DNA of 64,000 bases from Geobacter sp. FeAm09 (GTDB lineage Bacteria > Desulfobacterota > Desulfuromonadia > Geobacterales > Pseudopelobacteraceae). The stretch is from contig NZ_CP042466.1 of NCBI RefSeq assembly GCF_008330225.1, forward strand, positions 3,652,001 through 3,716,000, read 5' to 3'. Below are positions 54,708-62,499 of this stretch, piece after piece (the stretch's first letter is position 1; each line of letters starts with the position of its first letter). Position numbers and translations under genes: made by a program. The notes beneath the pieces were generated by a model that worked only from the letters and a program-made list of their open reading frames with translations, was not told where the DNA came from and did no database searches.

Positions 54708-55784
54708 TTAGCGGTATCCAAGCACGATCTTCGTCACCACTTCACTTACCTGTTCGGCACGATACTCCTTCGGGGCCTCCCAGTCGCACGCGGCGGAAAG
54801 CACGGTTTTGACACAGGTCATCACCGATTCCACCTCCGCCCCGCTCAGCATGTTGCTGCCGCACTCCAATGTTTCGGGGCGCTCGGTGACGTCGCGGATG
54901 GTCACGTTGGGCACGCCGAAGATGGCGCACTCCTCCTGGACCGTGCCGCTGTCGCTCAAGACGCAGAAGGCATTCCTCTCCAGCGTGATGAACTCGAAGA
55001 AACCGAAGGGGGGCATGAAGCGGAGCAGGGGGTTGGCGGTGTCCATGCCGAACTGCTCCATGCGCGCCCTGGTCCGGGGGTGGGTGCTGATGATGAAAGG
55101 CAGCCCGTATTCCTTCTGCAACCGGGCAAACGTCGTGGTCAGGCTTTCGATGCGTTCCTTGATATCAACATTCTCGGCCCGGTGCATGGTGACAAGGAAG
55201 TATTTGCCCGCTGCCACGCCCAACTCTTCCAGTATGCGGGATTGGGCTATCTGGGGCTGGTAGTGGTTGATGACCTCGTTGATCGGGTTGCCGGTGACGT
55301 AGATGCGTTCGCCGGGAATCCCCTCCCGCAGCAGGTTCTGGCGACTGCGCTCGGTGTACGGCAACAGGATGTCGCTGGAATGGTCGATGATGCGGCGGTT
55401 GACCTCTTCCGGCACCCGGTCGTCGTAGCAGCGGTTGCCCGCTTCCATATGGTAGACCGGTATCCCCATGCGCTTGGCGGCGATGGCCCCCAGGCTGCTG
55501 TTGGTATCCCCCAGCACCAGGAACCGGTCCGGCTTTTCCCGGTCGAAGACGCGCTCCATGCCGGCGACGATGGTTCCCAACTGCTCGCCGAAGCTTCCCT
55601 TGGCGCCCAGGTAGTGGTCGGGCGCACGCACCCCCAACTGCTGGAAGAAGATGTCGTTCAGGTTGACGTCGTAGTTCTGGCCGGTATGGACCACCACATG
55701 GTCGCAGAGTTGGTCGAGCTTGGCCACGATGCGGCTCAGGCGGATGATCTCGGGCCGGGTGCCCAGAATGGTAAGGATTTTCAT
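54708..55784 (-). CDS. UDP-N-acetylglucosamine 2-epimerase family (non-hydrolysing), WecB/FnlC type
   Basis: 358 residues. ILTILGTRPEIIRLSRIVAK, VVHTGQNYD, VLGDTNSSLGAIAAKRMGIP, HMEAGNRCYDDRVPEEVNRR and LSDSGTVQEECAIFGVPNVT are the family's catalytic and UDP-binding motifs. EAGNRCYDDRVPEE, rather than the EAGLRT of plain WecB, is closer to FnlC/Cap5G, which acts at C2 in UDP-N-acetyl-L-fucosamine synthesis; this is a judgement by eye. Last gene of a four-gene unit with close spacing. Confidence 0.82.
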   Translation of the reverse strand: MKILTILGTRPEIIRLSRIVAKLDQLCDHVVVHTGQNYDVNLNDIFFQQLGVRAPDHYLGAKGSFGEQLGTIVAGMERVFDREKPDRFLVLGDTNSSLGAIAAKRMGIPVYHMEAGNRCYDDRVPEEVNRRIIDHSSDILLPYTERSRQNLLREGIPGERIYVTGNPINEVINHYQPQIAQSRILEELGVAAGKYFLVTMHRAENVDIKERIESLTTTFARLQKEYGLPFIISTHPRTRARMEQFGMDTANPLLRFMPPFGFFEFITLERNAFCVLSDSGTVQEECAIFGVPNVTIRDVTERPETLECGSNMLSGAEVESVMTCVKTVLSAACDWEAPKEYRAEQVSEVVTKIVLGYR

Positions 55785-55802
55785 GCGGCCCTCTCGGTGG
55801 TT

Positions 55803-56723
55803 TTAGTCGAGCTTGGCAAGGCGGAAGTCGAAACGCCCCATCTCGGCGATCATGTCCGGGACCGTGGGCGGCGCGGCATAACCGGCCGCCCGCCAGATCT
55901 GCCGGTTCAGCTCCGGATCGGCGGTCTGGAGGGTGCGGTCGATAACCGTGCCGGCTTCCACGTGGTTCACGGTGATGTCGGTGCGGCCGTACGCCTGGGC
56001 GAAGCATCCCAGCATGTCGGCCTTGGTGATGGTCGCCGTGGGTACGAGATGGAGCTTTTGCGGCAGTTCCAGCCCGGCCTTGATGATGCCGGCGCATGCC
56101 TTGCCATAGTGCAGGGTCGTAACGCCGTTCCACAGATGGTTGGTAAAGCCATTGACCGTGGCACCCGGCGCCTGCCCCAGGAACCAGTCCAGGAGGGAGA
56201 CGTGGGCCTTGGGCTCGGGGCCGATGATGGAACAGCGGATGTGGGCCACATTGGCGGCCGCCACCTCGCCCAGGCTCTTGCTCTTGCCGTACACGTCCAG
56301 GGCGTCGTGGGGGGCCGCCTCGCCATAGTTACCGTCGCGCCCCGAATAGACGCAGTCCGTGGCGATCTGGAGCACGCGGACGCCCCGTTCGGCGGCGGCC
56401 CGGGCCAGGATATGGGGGAACAGGGCGTTGATCCTGACGGCCCGCTCGGTCTGGGCCGGGTTGTCGTCCTTGATGTAGGGTTTGATGATGCCGATGGCGT
56501 TGATGACGGCGTCGAACGGACCGCTGGCGAGCAGGTGCCGGATGTCGCCGCTTTCGGCGTCGAAACGGGCCCACGTGCATGCGGGAATAGCGGCGGCGCA
56601 TGCCTGCACAAGTTCGTCGCTGCGCACGGTTGCGGTAATCCGGAGATCGGGGTCGCGGGAGAGGACATCGGTGATCATGCCGCCGAGCATGCCGGAAGCG
56701 CCAAGGATGAGAACCTGTTTCAT
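55803..56723 (-). CDS. RmlD-like sugar-nucleotide reductase
   Basis: 306 residues, short-chain dehydrogenase. NAD(P)-binding VLILGASGMLGGMITDVLS; active site region LQIATDCVYSGRDGNYGE and catalytic YGKSKSLGE (YxxxK). The pattern is that of dTDP-4-dehydrorhamnose reductase relatives, including FnlB/Cap5F-like enzymes. ATG 56723 has AGGAAGG ahead. It is 18 bp before the epimerase and 14 bp after the cupin gene. Confidence 0.82.
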   Translation of the reverse strand: MKQVLILGASGMLGGMITDVLSRDPDLRITATVRSDELVQACAAAIPACTWARFDAESGDIRHLLASGPFDAVINAIGIIKPYIKDDNPAQTERAVRINALFPHILARAAAERGVRVLQIATDCVYSGRDGNYGEAAPHDALDVYGKSKSLGEVAAANVAHIRCSIIGPEPKAHVSLLDWFLGQAPGATVNGFTNHLWNGVTTLHYGKACAGIIKAGLELPQKLHLVPTATITKADMLGCFAQAYGRTDITVNHVEAGTVIDRTLQTADPELNRQIWRAAGYAAPPTVPDMIAEMGRFDFRLAKLD

Positions 56724-56737
56724 GATTAATTGCCTTC

Positions 56738-57178
56738 CTATCGTTCCATGATGTGCCACGGGTCCCAGAAGCGGGCGTCGAAACGGATGTCGTCCCCCCG
56801 GCTTTCCTCGACCGTGGAGGTGGAGAAGAACAGCAACTGGGCATCGGCGCTGAGCGACATGAAGCCGTTGGCATAGCCGGCCGGAATATACAGTACGGAC
56901 GGCTTGGCCGCGCTCAGGACAAAGCGCTCCACGGGAAGCCCGGGCGAGGGATTGTCCCAGTCATCCACCTTCACGGCGCAGACGAGTGCGCTTCCCTGGC
57001 TGACGTACACGTATTTTGCCTCCCGGCGGTGGCCGTGCCAGGCGCGGATGAACCCCTGGCGGTGGTTGGCTACCGCGTAAAACCGCTTCACCCCTTCGAA
57101 GCCGAAACCATTCACAAAGGAGACCGAGCCGCGGTCGTCCACCGCCAGCCCCCCGTCCAACAGCTTTACAGAATCCAT
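56738..57178 (-). CDS. RmlC-like sugar 3,5-epimerase (cupin)
   Basis: 146 residues, shorter than classic RmlC (about 180). Cupin motifs: VKRFYAVANHRQGFIRAWHG with the catalytic His region HGHRREAKYVYVSQGSALV, then YIPAGYANGFMSLSADAQLL. The family epimerises C3/C5 of dTDP- or UDP-4-keto-6-deoxy sugars. The catalytic His-Asp pair cannot be settled without alignment. ATG 57178 has AAAGGAG 8 bases ahead. Confidence 0.75.
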   Translation of the reverse strand: MDSVKLLDGGLAVDDRGSVSFVNGFGFEGVKRFYAVANHRQGFIRAWHGHRREAKYVYVSQGSALVCAVKVDDWDNPSPGLPVERFVLSAAKPSVLYIPAGYANGFMSLSADAQLLFFSTSTVEESRGDDIRFDARFWDPWHIMER

Positions 57179-57211
57179 GGGCACCACTCCTTTTATCGGC
57201 AAACCGTAAAA

Positions 57212-58153
57212 TTACAGCAGATGCGTCTTGTATGTCTCAAGGAACACCTGGTTGGTGAAGCGCGGGTTGTTGACATCCTTGATGCGGTTGTTGATTACCA
57301 GGTCCTTGACCTCCTCGATGCCGTCGTCTATGGAATACTGGGGCTTGAAGCCGAAGGTGGCGATGGCCTTGTCGCTTTTGACGCGATAGTTGCGGGCATC
57401 CTGGAAGCTCATCTCGGTCTGTTCGATGACCAGGTCCGGGAAATGGTTGCGCACCTGGTACGCCAGGTCGATGATGCGCACATTCTGGCGATGCAGGTTG
57501 TAGATCCCGGTGTGGGAGGTACCGATGTTGTCCACCACCGCCCGGGCGGCATCCTTGACGTGCAGAAGGGGGCGGAACTGGTCGCCGCCGAAAACCCGGA
57601 TGACGCCGGTGGTATGGGCCTTGACCACCAGGATGTTCACCACCAGGTCGAGCCGGATGCGGGAGAAGATGTCGCCGACCCCGTAGATCGTGCCGAGGCG
57701 GAAGATGATGGCGTTCTTCCCTTCGAGGGCCTTTTCCGCCGCCAGCTTCGTGGAGGCGTAGACCGAGAGGGGGTTGGTGGGGGATTGCTCGTCGAGTTCC
57801 TTGTCCTGGGCGCCGTACACCGAGCAGGTGGACATGAAGACGATGCGCCCGTGAAAATTGTCGGCCAGCCACTTCACGGAGTAATAGTTGATCTCTTCCG
57901 CCACATCGGGATTCAGGGCACAGGCCCCGTCGCCCACCAGCGCCGCCAGCCAGACGACCGTATCGGCCCACTTCAGGAGCGGCAGGAGCGCTTCACGGCT
58001 GCGCAGGTCGCCGTACACGAAGGGAACCGGCTTGCGGTAGCTCTCCTCGTACAGCAGGGTATCGTAGACCTTGATGTCGTGCCCGCTGTCCATGAGCTGG
58101 TCCGTTATGGCCCCTCCGATATAACCGGCACCGCCGACAATGAGAATTTTCAT
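57212..58153 (-). CDS. NAD-dependent epimerase/dehydratase (extended SDR)
   Basis: 313 residues. ILIVGGAGYIGGAITDQLMD binds NAD; FMSTCSVYGAQDKELDEQSP and VYASTKLAAEKAL give Ser/Thr and the YxxxK pair; FRLGTIYGVGDIFSRIRLDL is typical of the sugar-binding part. Closest in look to UDP- or dTDP-sugar 4-epimerases or reductases. First gene of the sugar unit 58153-54708. GAAGGAGAGAG precedes the ATG. Confidence 0.85.
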   Translation of the reverse strand: MKILIVGGAGYIGGAITDQLMDSGHDIKVYDTLLYEESYRKPVPFVYGDLRSREALLPLLKWADTVVWLAALVGDGACALNPDVAEEINYYSVKWLADNFHGRIVFMSTCSVYGAQDKELDEQSPTNPLSVYASTKLAAEKALEGKNAIIFRLGTIYGVGDIFSRIRLDLVVNILVVKAHTTGVIRVFGGDQFRPLLHVKDAARAVVDNIGTSHTGIYNLHRQNVRIIDLAYQVRNHFPDLVIEQTEMSFQDARNYRVKSDKAIATFGFKPQYSIDDGIEEVKDLVINNRIKDVNNPRFTNQVFLETYKTHLL

Positions 58154-58222
58154 TGCTATCTCTCTCCTTCTCAGTCTTGGTTTTCAAAAAATTGACCCTA
58201 AGCAATATATATCGGTCGGACG

Positions 58223-59617
58223 TCACGAAAGCTTGAATCGCTTCTCCGGCCGTTCGATCCCGAATTTGTCCAGGCGGTACTGGAGGGTTTTGTAGCTCAT
58301 GCCCAACAGGGGGGCCGCCTTGCCGATCACCCAATCGGCCCGTTCCATGGCCTTGATGATGAGCCCCTTCTCCAACTCCTCGAAGGCGATCCCCTCCGGC
58401 GGCAGGTCAAAGGGGATGCCGCCGCCCAGGGCGGACGTGGCGGTGACCTCGGCCGGCAGGTCTTCCGGTTCGATGTAGTTGCTCTCCGCCATCAGGACGG
58501 AACGCTCGATGACCGATTCCAACTGGCGCACGTTGCCGGGCCAGGTGTAATTCATGAGCAGTTTGAATGCCGGCCGGGAAATGCCCTCCACTGCTATGCC
58601 GGAGGCCTGGCTGTATTTTTTCACGAAATATTCCGCCAAAGTTTTGACATCGCTTCCCCGCTCCCGCAGGGGGGGGAGGTTGATGCGGATCACATTGAGC
58701 CGGTAGAAAAGATCCTCACGGAAGTTCCCCCGCTTGATCTCCTGCTCCAGTTCCTTGTTGGTGGCGGAAAGGATGCGCACGTCCAGCGGAAGATTGACCT
58801 TGCCCCCCACCCGGCGGATCTCCTTTTCCTGGATGGCCCGCAGCAGCTTGGCCTGCATGGCCACGTTCATCTCGCCGATCTCGTCCAGGAACACCGTGCC
58901 GCCGTTGGCCGCCTCGAAGATGCCGATCTCGCGGGCATTGGCGCCCGTAAAGCTCCCCTTTTCGTGGCCGAAAAGTTCGCTTTCCATCAGGGAATCGGGG
59001 ATGGCCGCGCAGTTGATGGCCATGAACGGCTTGTCCCGGCGCTGGCTGCCGTCGTGGATGGCCCGGGCGACCAACTCCTTGCCGGTGCCCGATTCACCCA
59101 CGATCAGCACCGTGGAGCTGGTTGCGGCGATCTTGTTCACGACGCGGAACACCTCCCGCATCTTGGGATGTTCGCCCAGGATGTTGGGGATGGTCTGGAT
59201 CTGCTCGACCCGCTTCAAGAGGACCCGGTTTTCCCGGACCAGCCCGATGCGCTCGAAGGCCCGGCGCAGGGTGAGGATCAGGTTGTCCCGTTCCAGCGGT
59301 TTTTCCAGGTAGTCGAAGGCCCCCTTCTTCATGGCCTCGACCGCGGAGTCCACCGTGCCGTGGGCAGTCATGAGAATGACGCACTGCTGGGGATCCGTGG
59401 CCTGGACCGCCTCCAAAAGGTCAAGGCCGCTCTGCCCCTGCATCTTCAGGTCGGTCATGATCAGGTCGAACTCCCGCCGCCCCAACTGTTCCAGGGCCTC
59501 GCGCACCCCGGGCACGTCGGCGACGTCGTAGCCCTCTTTCTTCAGGATCACGGTAAGGATATCCCGCTGGCCCTTTTCATCATCGACGATCAGTATACTT
59601 CCCTGTGTGGCAGCCAC
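58223..59617 (-). CDS. Sigma-54-dependent response regulator (NtrC family)
   Basis: 464 residues. Receiver (1-120): ILIVDDEKGQRDILTVIL, phospho-Asp in DLIMTDLKMQGQSG, KKGAFDYLEKPLERD. AAA+ domain (about 145-370): Walker A GESGTGKELVARAIH, sigma-54 contact loop GHEKGSFTGA, Walker B GGTVFLDEIGEM, TWPGNVRQLESVIER. C-terminal Fis-type helix-turn-helix ends WVIGKAAPLLGMSYKTLQYR. GTG start 59617 overlaps the kinase stop by one base. Targets unknown; located next to the sugar genes and near flagellar genes. Confidence 0.93.
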   Translation of the reverse strand: MAATQGSILIVDDEKGQRDILTVILKKEGYDVADVPGVREALEQLGRREFDLIMTDLKMQGQSGLDLLEAVQATDPQQCVILMTAHGTVDSAVEAMKKGAFDYLEKPLERDNLILTLRRAFERIGLVRENRVLLKRVEQIQTIPNILGEHPKMREVFRVVNKIAATSSTVLIVGESGTGKELVARAIHDGSQRRDKPFMAINCAAIPDSLMESELFGHEKGSFTGANAREIGIFEAANGGTVFLDEIGEMNVAMQAKLLRAIQEKEIRRVGGKVNLPLDVRILSATNKELEQEIKRGNFREDLFYRLNVIRINLPPLRERGSDVKTLAEYFVKKYSQASGIAVEGISRPAFKLLMNYTWPGNVRQLESVIERSVLMAESNYIEPEDLPAEVTATSALGGGIPFDLPPEGIAFEELEKGLIIKAMERADWVIGKAAPLLGMSYKTLQYRLDKFGIERPEKRFKLS

Positions 59618-61062
59618 TACACGGCCCCCTCTTCTCTGGAATGATCCGGCTCCGCCGGTTGCAGCGGCAGCGACACGGTAAATGTCGTTCCCTCGCCGGA
59701 CCGGCTTTCCACCAGAATTTCGCCGCCATGTTCCTTGATGATCCGCTCGGTTATGGCCAGGCCCAGCCCGATACCCGCCTCTTTGGTGGTAAAATAGGGC
59801 TGGAATATCTTGGCCAGGTCTTCCTCGCCGATGCCCTTCCCCTGGTCGGCAAAGGTCAGCCGCACCCGACCCGCCCCTTCGTCCCTGGCGGCCCCCAGCG
59901 TGATGACGCCGCCGTCGTTCATGGCCTGGGCGGCGTTGGTGACAAAGTTGATGATGCAGTTGCGCAGCAGTTCCTGATCGACCCACAAAAGCGGCAGGTC
60001 CGGGTCGAGGTGCTGTTCCAGCACGATGCGCTGCTCCGACAGCCGTTCGTGCAAGAGCGGCAAGGTCTTCGCCAGGATATCCCCGTAGGAGACCAGCACC
60101 CGCCGCAGCTTGAGCGGCCGCCCGTAATTCATGAAATTGAGCACCATGTAGTTGGCCCGGCGCACCTCTTCCTTGATCTTGTCGGCCAGGCTCTCCAACT
60201 CCTCCCGGCGCTCGCCGCACAGAGGGAGCATGTCGGCCCTCAGGTGATCGATGGCAAGGCTGATGTAGTTCAGCGGATTACGAATCTCATGGGCAATGCC
60301 GGACGCCAGCTGGCCGACGCGGGAGAGGTGCTCGGCCTCATAAAGCCGCTTTTCCAACGCCTCCCGTTCGCGCAGCTTCTCCACCATGGTGTTGAAGCCG
60401 GTGGCCAGGTCGCCGATCTCGTCCTTGCTGTCGGCGTGGATGGTCACCGACAGGTCGCCCGACGAAACCCGCTTGAAGACATCGACCAGGCGATGGATCG
60501 GGTCCGTATAGCGGCGCGCCAGGAAGATGGTCAGGGCGATGCCGACGACGAACACCATGGTGGTGGCAAACAGGCGGCGGATGAAGTTGGCGTGCTGGAT
60601 GTCGCGGATCTTGTCCAGGAGCATGTTGATCTGCACATAGCCGAGTTGTTCGTCCCCCACGATGACCGGGACCACCACCTCGTACGGCCTCTGGGAGAGG
60701 AGGGAGCCGCCGACGGGGCGCTGGACCGCCCGGATCCCCTTTTCCAGTTTCTTCACTTCGCGCTTCTTGCCGATCTTCTCGGGGTCGGAGGAATCGATGA
60801 TCTCACCTTCATTGCTGATGATGTTGATTTCATTGATCCCCTTGTCGCGGGCATTGTGGAGATAATCCGTCAGGCGGGAGGTTTCCGCTTCGGAGGTGAG
60901 GTCCGCGATACTCATCTGCACCGCCTTGGAGATCTCCTGGGAGCTTTCCTGGATCTCGCGCACCAGATCGTCCTGGGCGGACTGGTTGAGGATGAAGAGG
61001 GTCAGCATGGCCAGTACCAGCAGTGTGAGCATGATAATGACGAGTTTGGCGTTGAGCTTCAT
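59617..61062 (-). CDS. Membrane sensor histidine kinase
   Basis: 481 residues. Membrane helices at about 7-25 and 163-182 enclose a ~135-residue periplasmic sensor domain. HAMP (RRYTDPIHRLVDVFKRVSSG), then HisKA with phospho-His in LASGIAHEIRNPLNYISLAI, N-box NCIINFVTNAAQAM, G1 ADQGKGIGEEDL and GIGLGLAITERI. Partner of the adjacent sigma-54 regulator, one base overlap. The stimulus is unknown. Confidence 0.93.
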   Translation of the reverse strand: MKLNAKLVIIMLTLLVLAMLTLFILNQSAQDDLVREIQESSQEISKAVQMSIADLTSEAETSRLTDYLHNARDKGINEINIISNEGEIIDSSDPEKIGKKREVKKLEKGIRAVQRPVGGSLLSQRPYEVVVPVIVGDEQLGYVQINMLLDKIRDIQHANFIRRLFATTMVFVVGIALTIFLARRYTDPIHRLVDVFKRVSSGDLSVTIHADSKDEIGDLATGFNTMVEKLREREALEKRLYEAEHLSRVGQLASGIAHEIRNPLNYISLAIDHLRADMLPLCGERREELESLADKIKEEVRRANYMVLNFMNYGRPLKLRRVLVSYGDILAKTLPLLHERLSEQRIVLEQHLDPDLPLLWVDQELLRNCIINFVTNAAQAMNDGGVITLGAARDEGAGRVRLTFADQGKGIGEEDLAKIFQPYFTTKEAGIGLGLAITERIIKEHGGEILVESRSGEGTTFTVSLPLQPAEPDHSREEGAV

Positions 61063-61190
61063 GGAGACCCTTACACAGCCGGAATAATGAAAAACTATAG
61101 CTCAGGGCGGCACCGGAAACAAGAGCTATGAGCTCGTTGCATAATTGCGGCGTTGACACCCTCCTCGGCAGAATGATACATATATCCGTT

Positions 61191-62462
61191 ATGTCAAAAG
61201 CGTGCCACACCATAGACAGAAGCCTGATTACGTTTGCCTTTTCCCTGTTCCTTGCCGTGCTGCTCGGCGGTTGCACGAGCTACATTCCACGGGAAAAGGT
61301 TCCCGGCGTATTTGCGTCCTATACCAGCACCACCCCGGTCAAGGTGGTCACCATACCGCTGCCGGTAATCGCCTCCAGTCCCAACGAGGGGATAACCGCC
61401 GGGGCATTGACCGCCTTTCTGTTTCATAACAAGAGCGACGAGATCAATGCCCTCCTGGCGCCCCAGGTGAACCACAACACGAACTTCGGCGTCACCACGT
61501 CCCTCTACGGCGCGTTTTATCCCACGCCCGACCGGAATGCGGAGATCAACCTCTCCCAGGCCACCACCATCAACAACGATTACGAAATCAAGCTGCACGA
61601 CAAGAGCCTTTTCGACAAGCAGTTGGAACTCAACCTTTTGACCTATGCCTTCAGTGACGGCTCCGCCCGTTTCTTCGGCTTCGAGGCCAAAAGCCCCAAA
61701 CAGCGGGAGACCAATTACACCGATACGGAAATCGGTTTCAACCTGTCCGCGGGCTACGACATCGGCCGCCATTTCCAACTGGTTCTGGGGGAGCGCTACC
61801 GCAAGGTCCGCATCGAGCCGGGGGCGGTCAAGGGCATCCCTTACATCAAAAACCAGTTCGGGAGCGGGCATGTCCCGGGGATAGACGGATTTGCCACCCA
61901 TTCCCAGCGCATCTCCCTGGTCTACAGTACGCTGGATTCCGCCACCACCCCCACCTTCGGAGGCTTTGCCAAGATAACCTTTGAACCTTCGTTCAGGGCA
62001 CTCGGCGGTGCGGCCGACTTCCGCCATTACGAGGCTGAAGCCAAGGGCTTCATCCCCTTGGACAACGCCCGCTACGTCAGCGTCTTCCGCCTCATGTACA
62101 ATCAGACCCTGGGGAAAGGCGTTCCTTTTCTGGAACAGAGTATTCTGGGGGGGGAGACCACCTTGCGGGGGTACGGCAGGAACCGCTTCATCGACAACAG
62201 TTTCCTTCTCTGCAACCTGGAGGAGCGGATCAGGCTGTTCCGCTGGGAGATATTCAACGTGACCGCAGATTGGGAGGTTGCCCCCTTCGTCGACCTGGGG
62301 GCGGTGATGGAAGCCTTGGACAAGGCCCGCACCAGCAACTTCGAATTCAACCCCGGCATCGGCTTCCGCGCCATTGTCCGGCCGAATATCATCGGCCGGG
62401 TCGATCTGGGGGTCGGCCGGGATGGCCCGGCCATCTTCGTCGGCCTGGGCTACCCGTTCTGA
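61191..62462 (+). CDS. Omp85/BamA-superfamily outer membrane protein with lipobox, no POTRA domain
   Basis: About 423 residues. The hydrophobic start SLITFAFSLFLAVLLGGC ends in a lipobox (LGGC). No POTRA repeat is seen. The rest is a beta-barrel of alternating residues with the family motif GGETTLRGYGRNRF (LRGY) and an end in Phe (VGLGYPF), as needed for outer membrane insertion. Annotated relatives are called surface antigen or BamA/TamA-like. The start is unclear (ATG 61128, 61173 or 61191, no strong ribosome binding site); ATG 61191 leaves a normal lipoprotein signal. Confidence 0.75.
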   Translation: MSKACHTIDRSLITFAFSLFLAVLLGGCTSYIPREKVPGVFASYTSTTPVKVVTIPLPVIASSPNEGITAGALTAFLFHNKSDEINALLAPQVNHNTNFGVTTSLYGAFYPTPDRNAEINLSQATTINNDYEIKLHDKSLFDKQLELNLLTYAFSDGSARFFGFEAKSPKQRETNYTDTEIGFNLSAGYDIGRHFQLVLGERYRKVRIEPGAVKGIPYIKNQFGSGHVPGIDGFATHSQRISLVYSTLDSATTPTFGGFAKITFEPSFRALGGAADFRHYEAEAKGFIPLDNARYVSVFRLMYNQTLGKGVPFLEQSILGGETTLRGYGRNRFIDNSFLLCNLEERIRLFRWEIFNVTADWEVAPFVDLGAVMEALDKARTSNFEFNPGIGFRAIVRPNIIGRVDLGVGRDGPAIFVGLGYPF

Positions 62463-62463
62463 G

Positions 62464-62497
62464 CCGCTCCCCCGCCGTACCCAGACCGGGGGAGCGG
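62464..62497. terminator. Hairpin between convergent genes
   Basis: CCGCTCCCCC / GGGGGAGCGG, 10-bp perfect stem with a 14-base loop, between the Omp85-like gene and the ABC exporter stop. No T-run, so termination is likely but weakly supported. Confidence 0.45.
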
Positions 62498-62499
62498 GG

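Noticed and set aside
59618-60220. 200-residue N-terminal extension of the sigma-54 regulator
   Set aside because: The open frame upstream is the kinase gene in another frame; the receiver domain begins at the GTG at 59617, which overlaps the kinase stop by one base.
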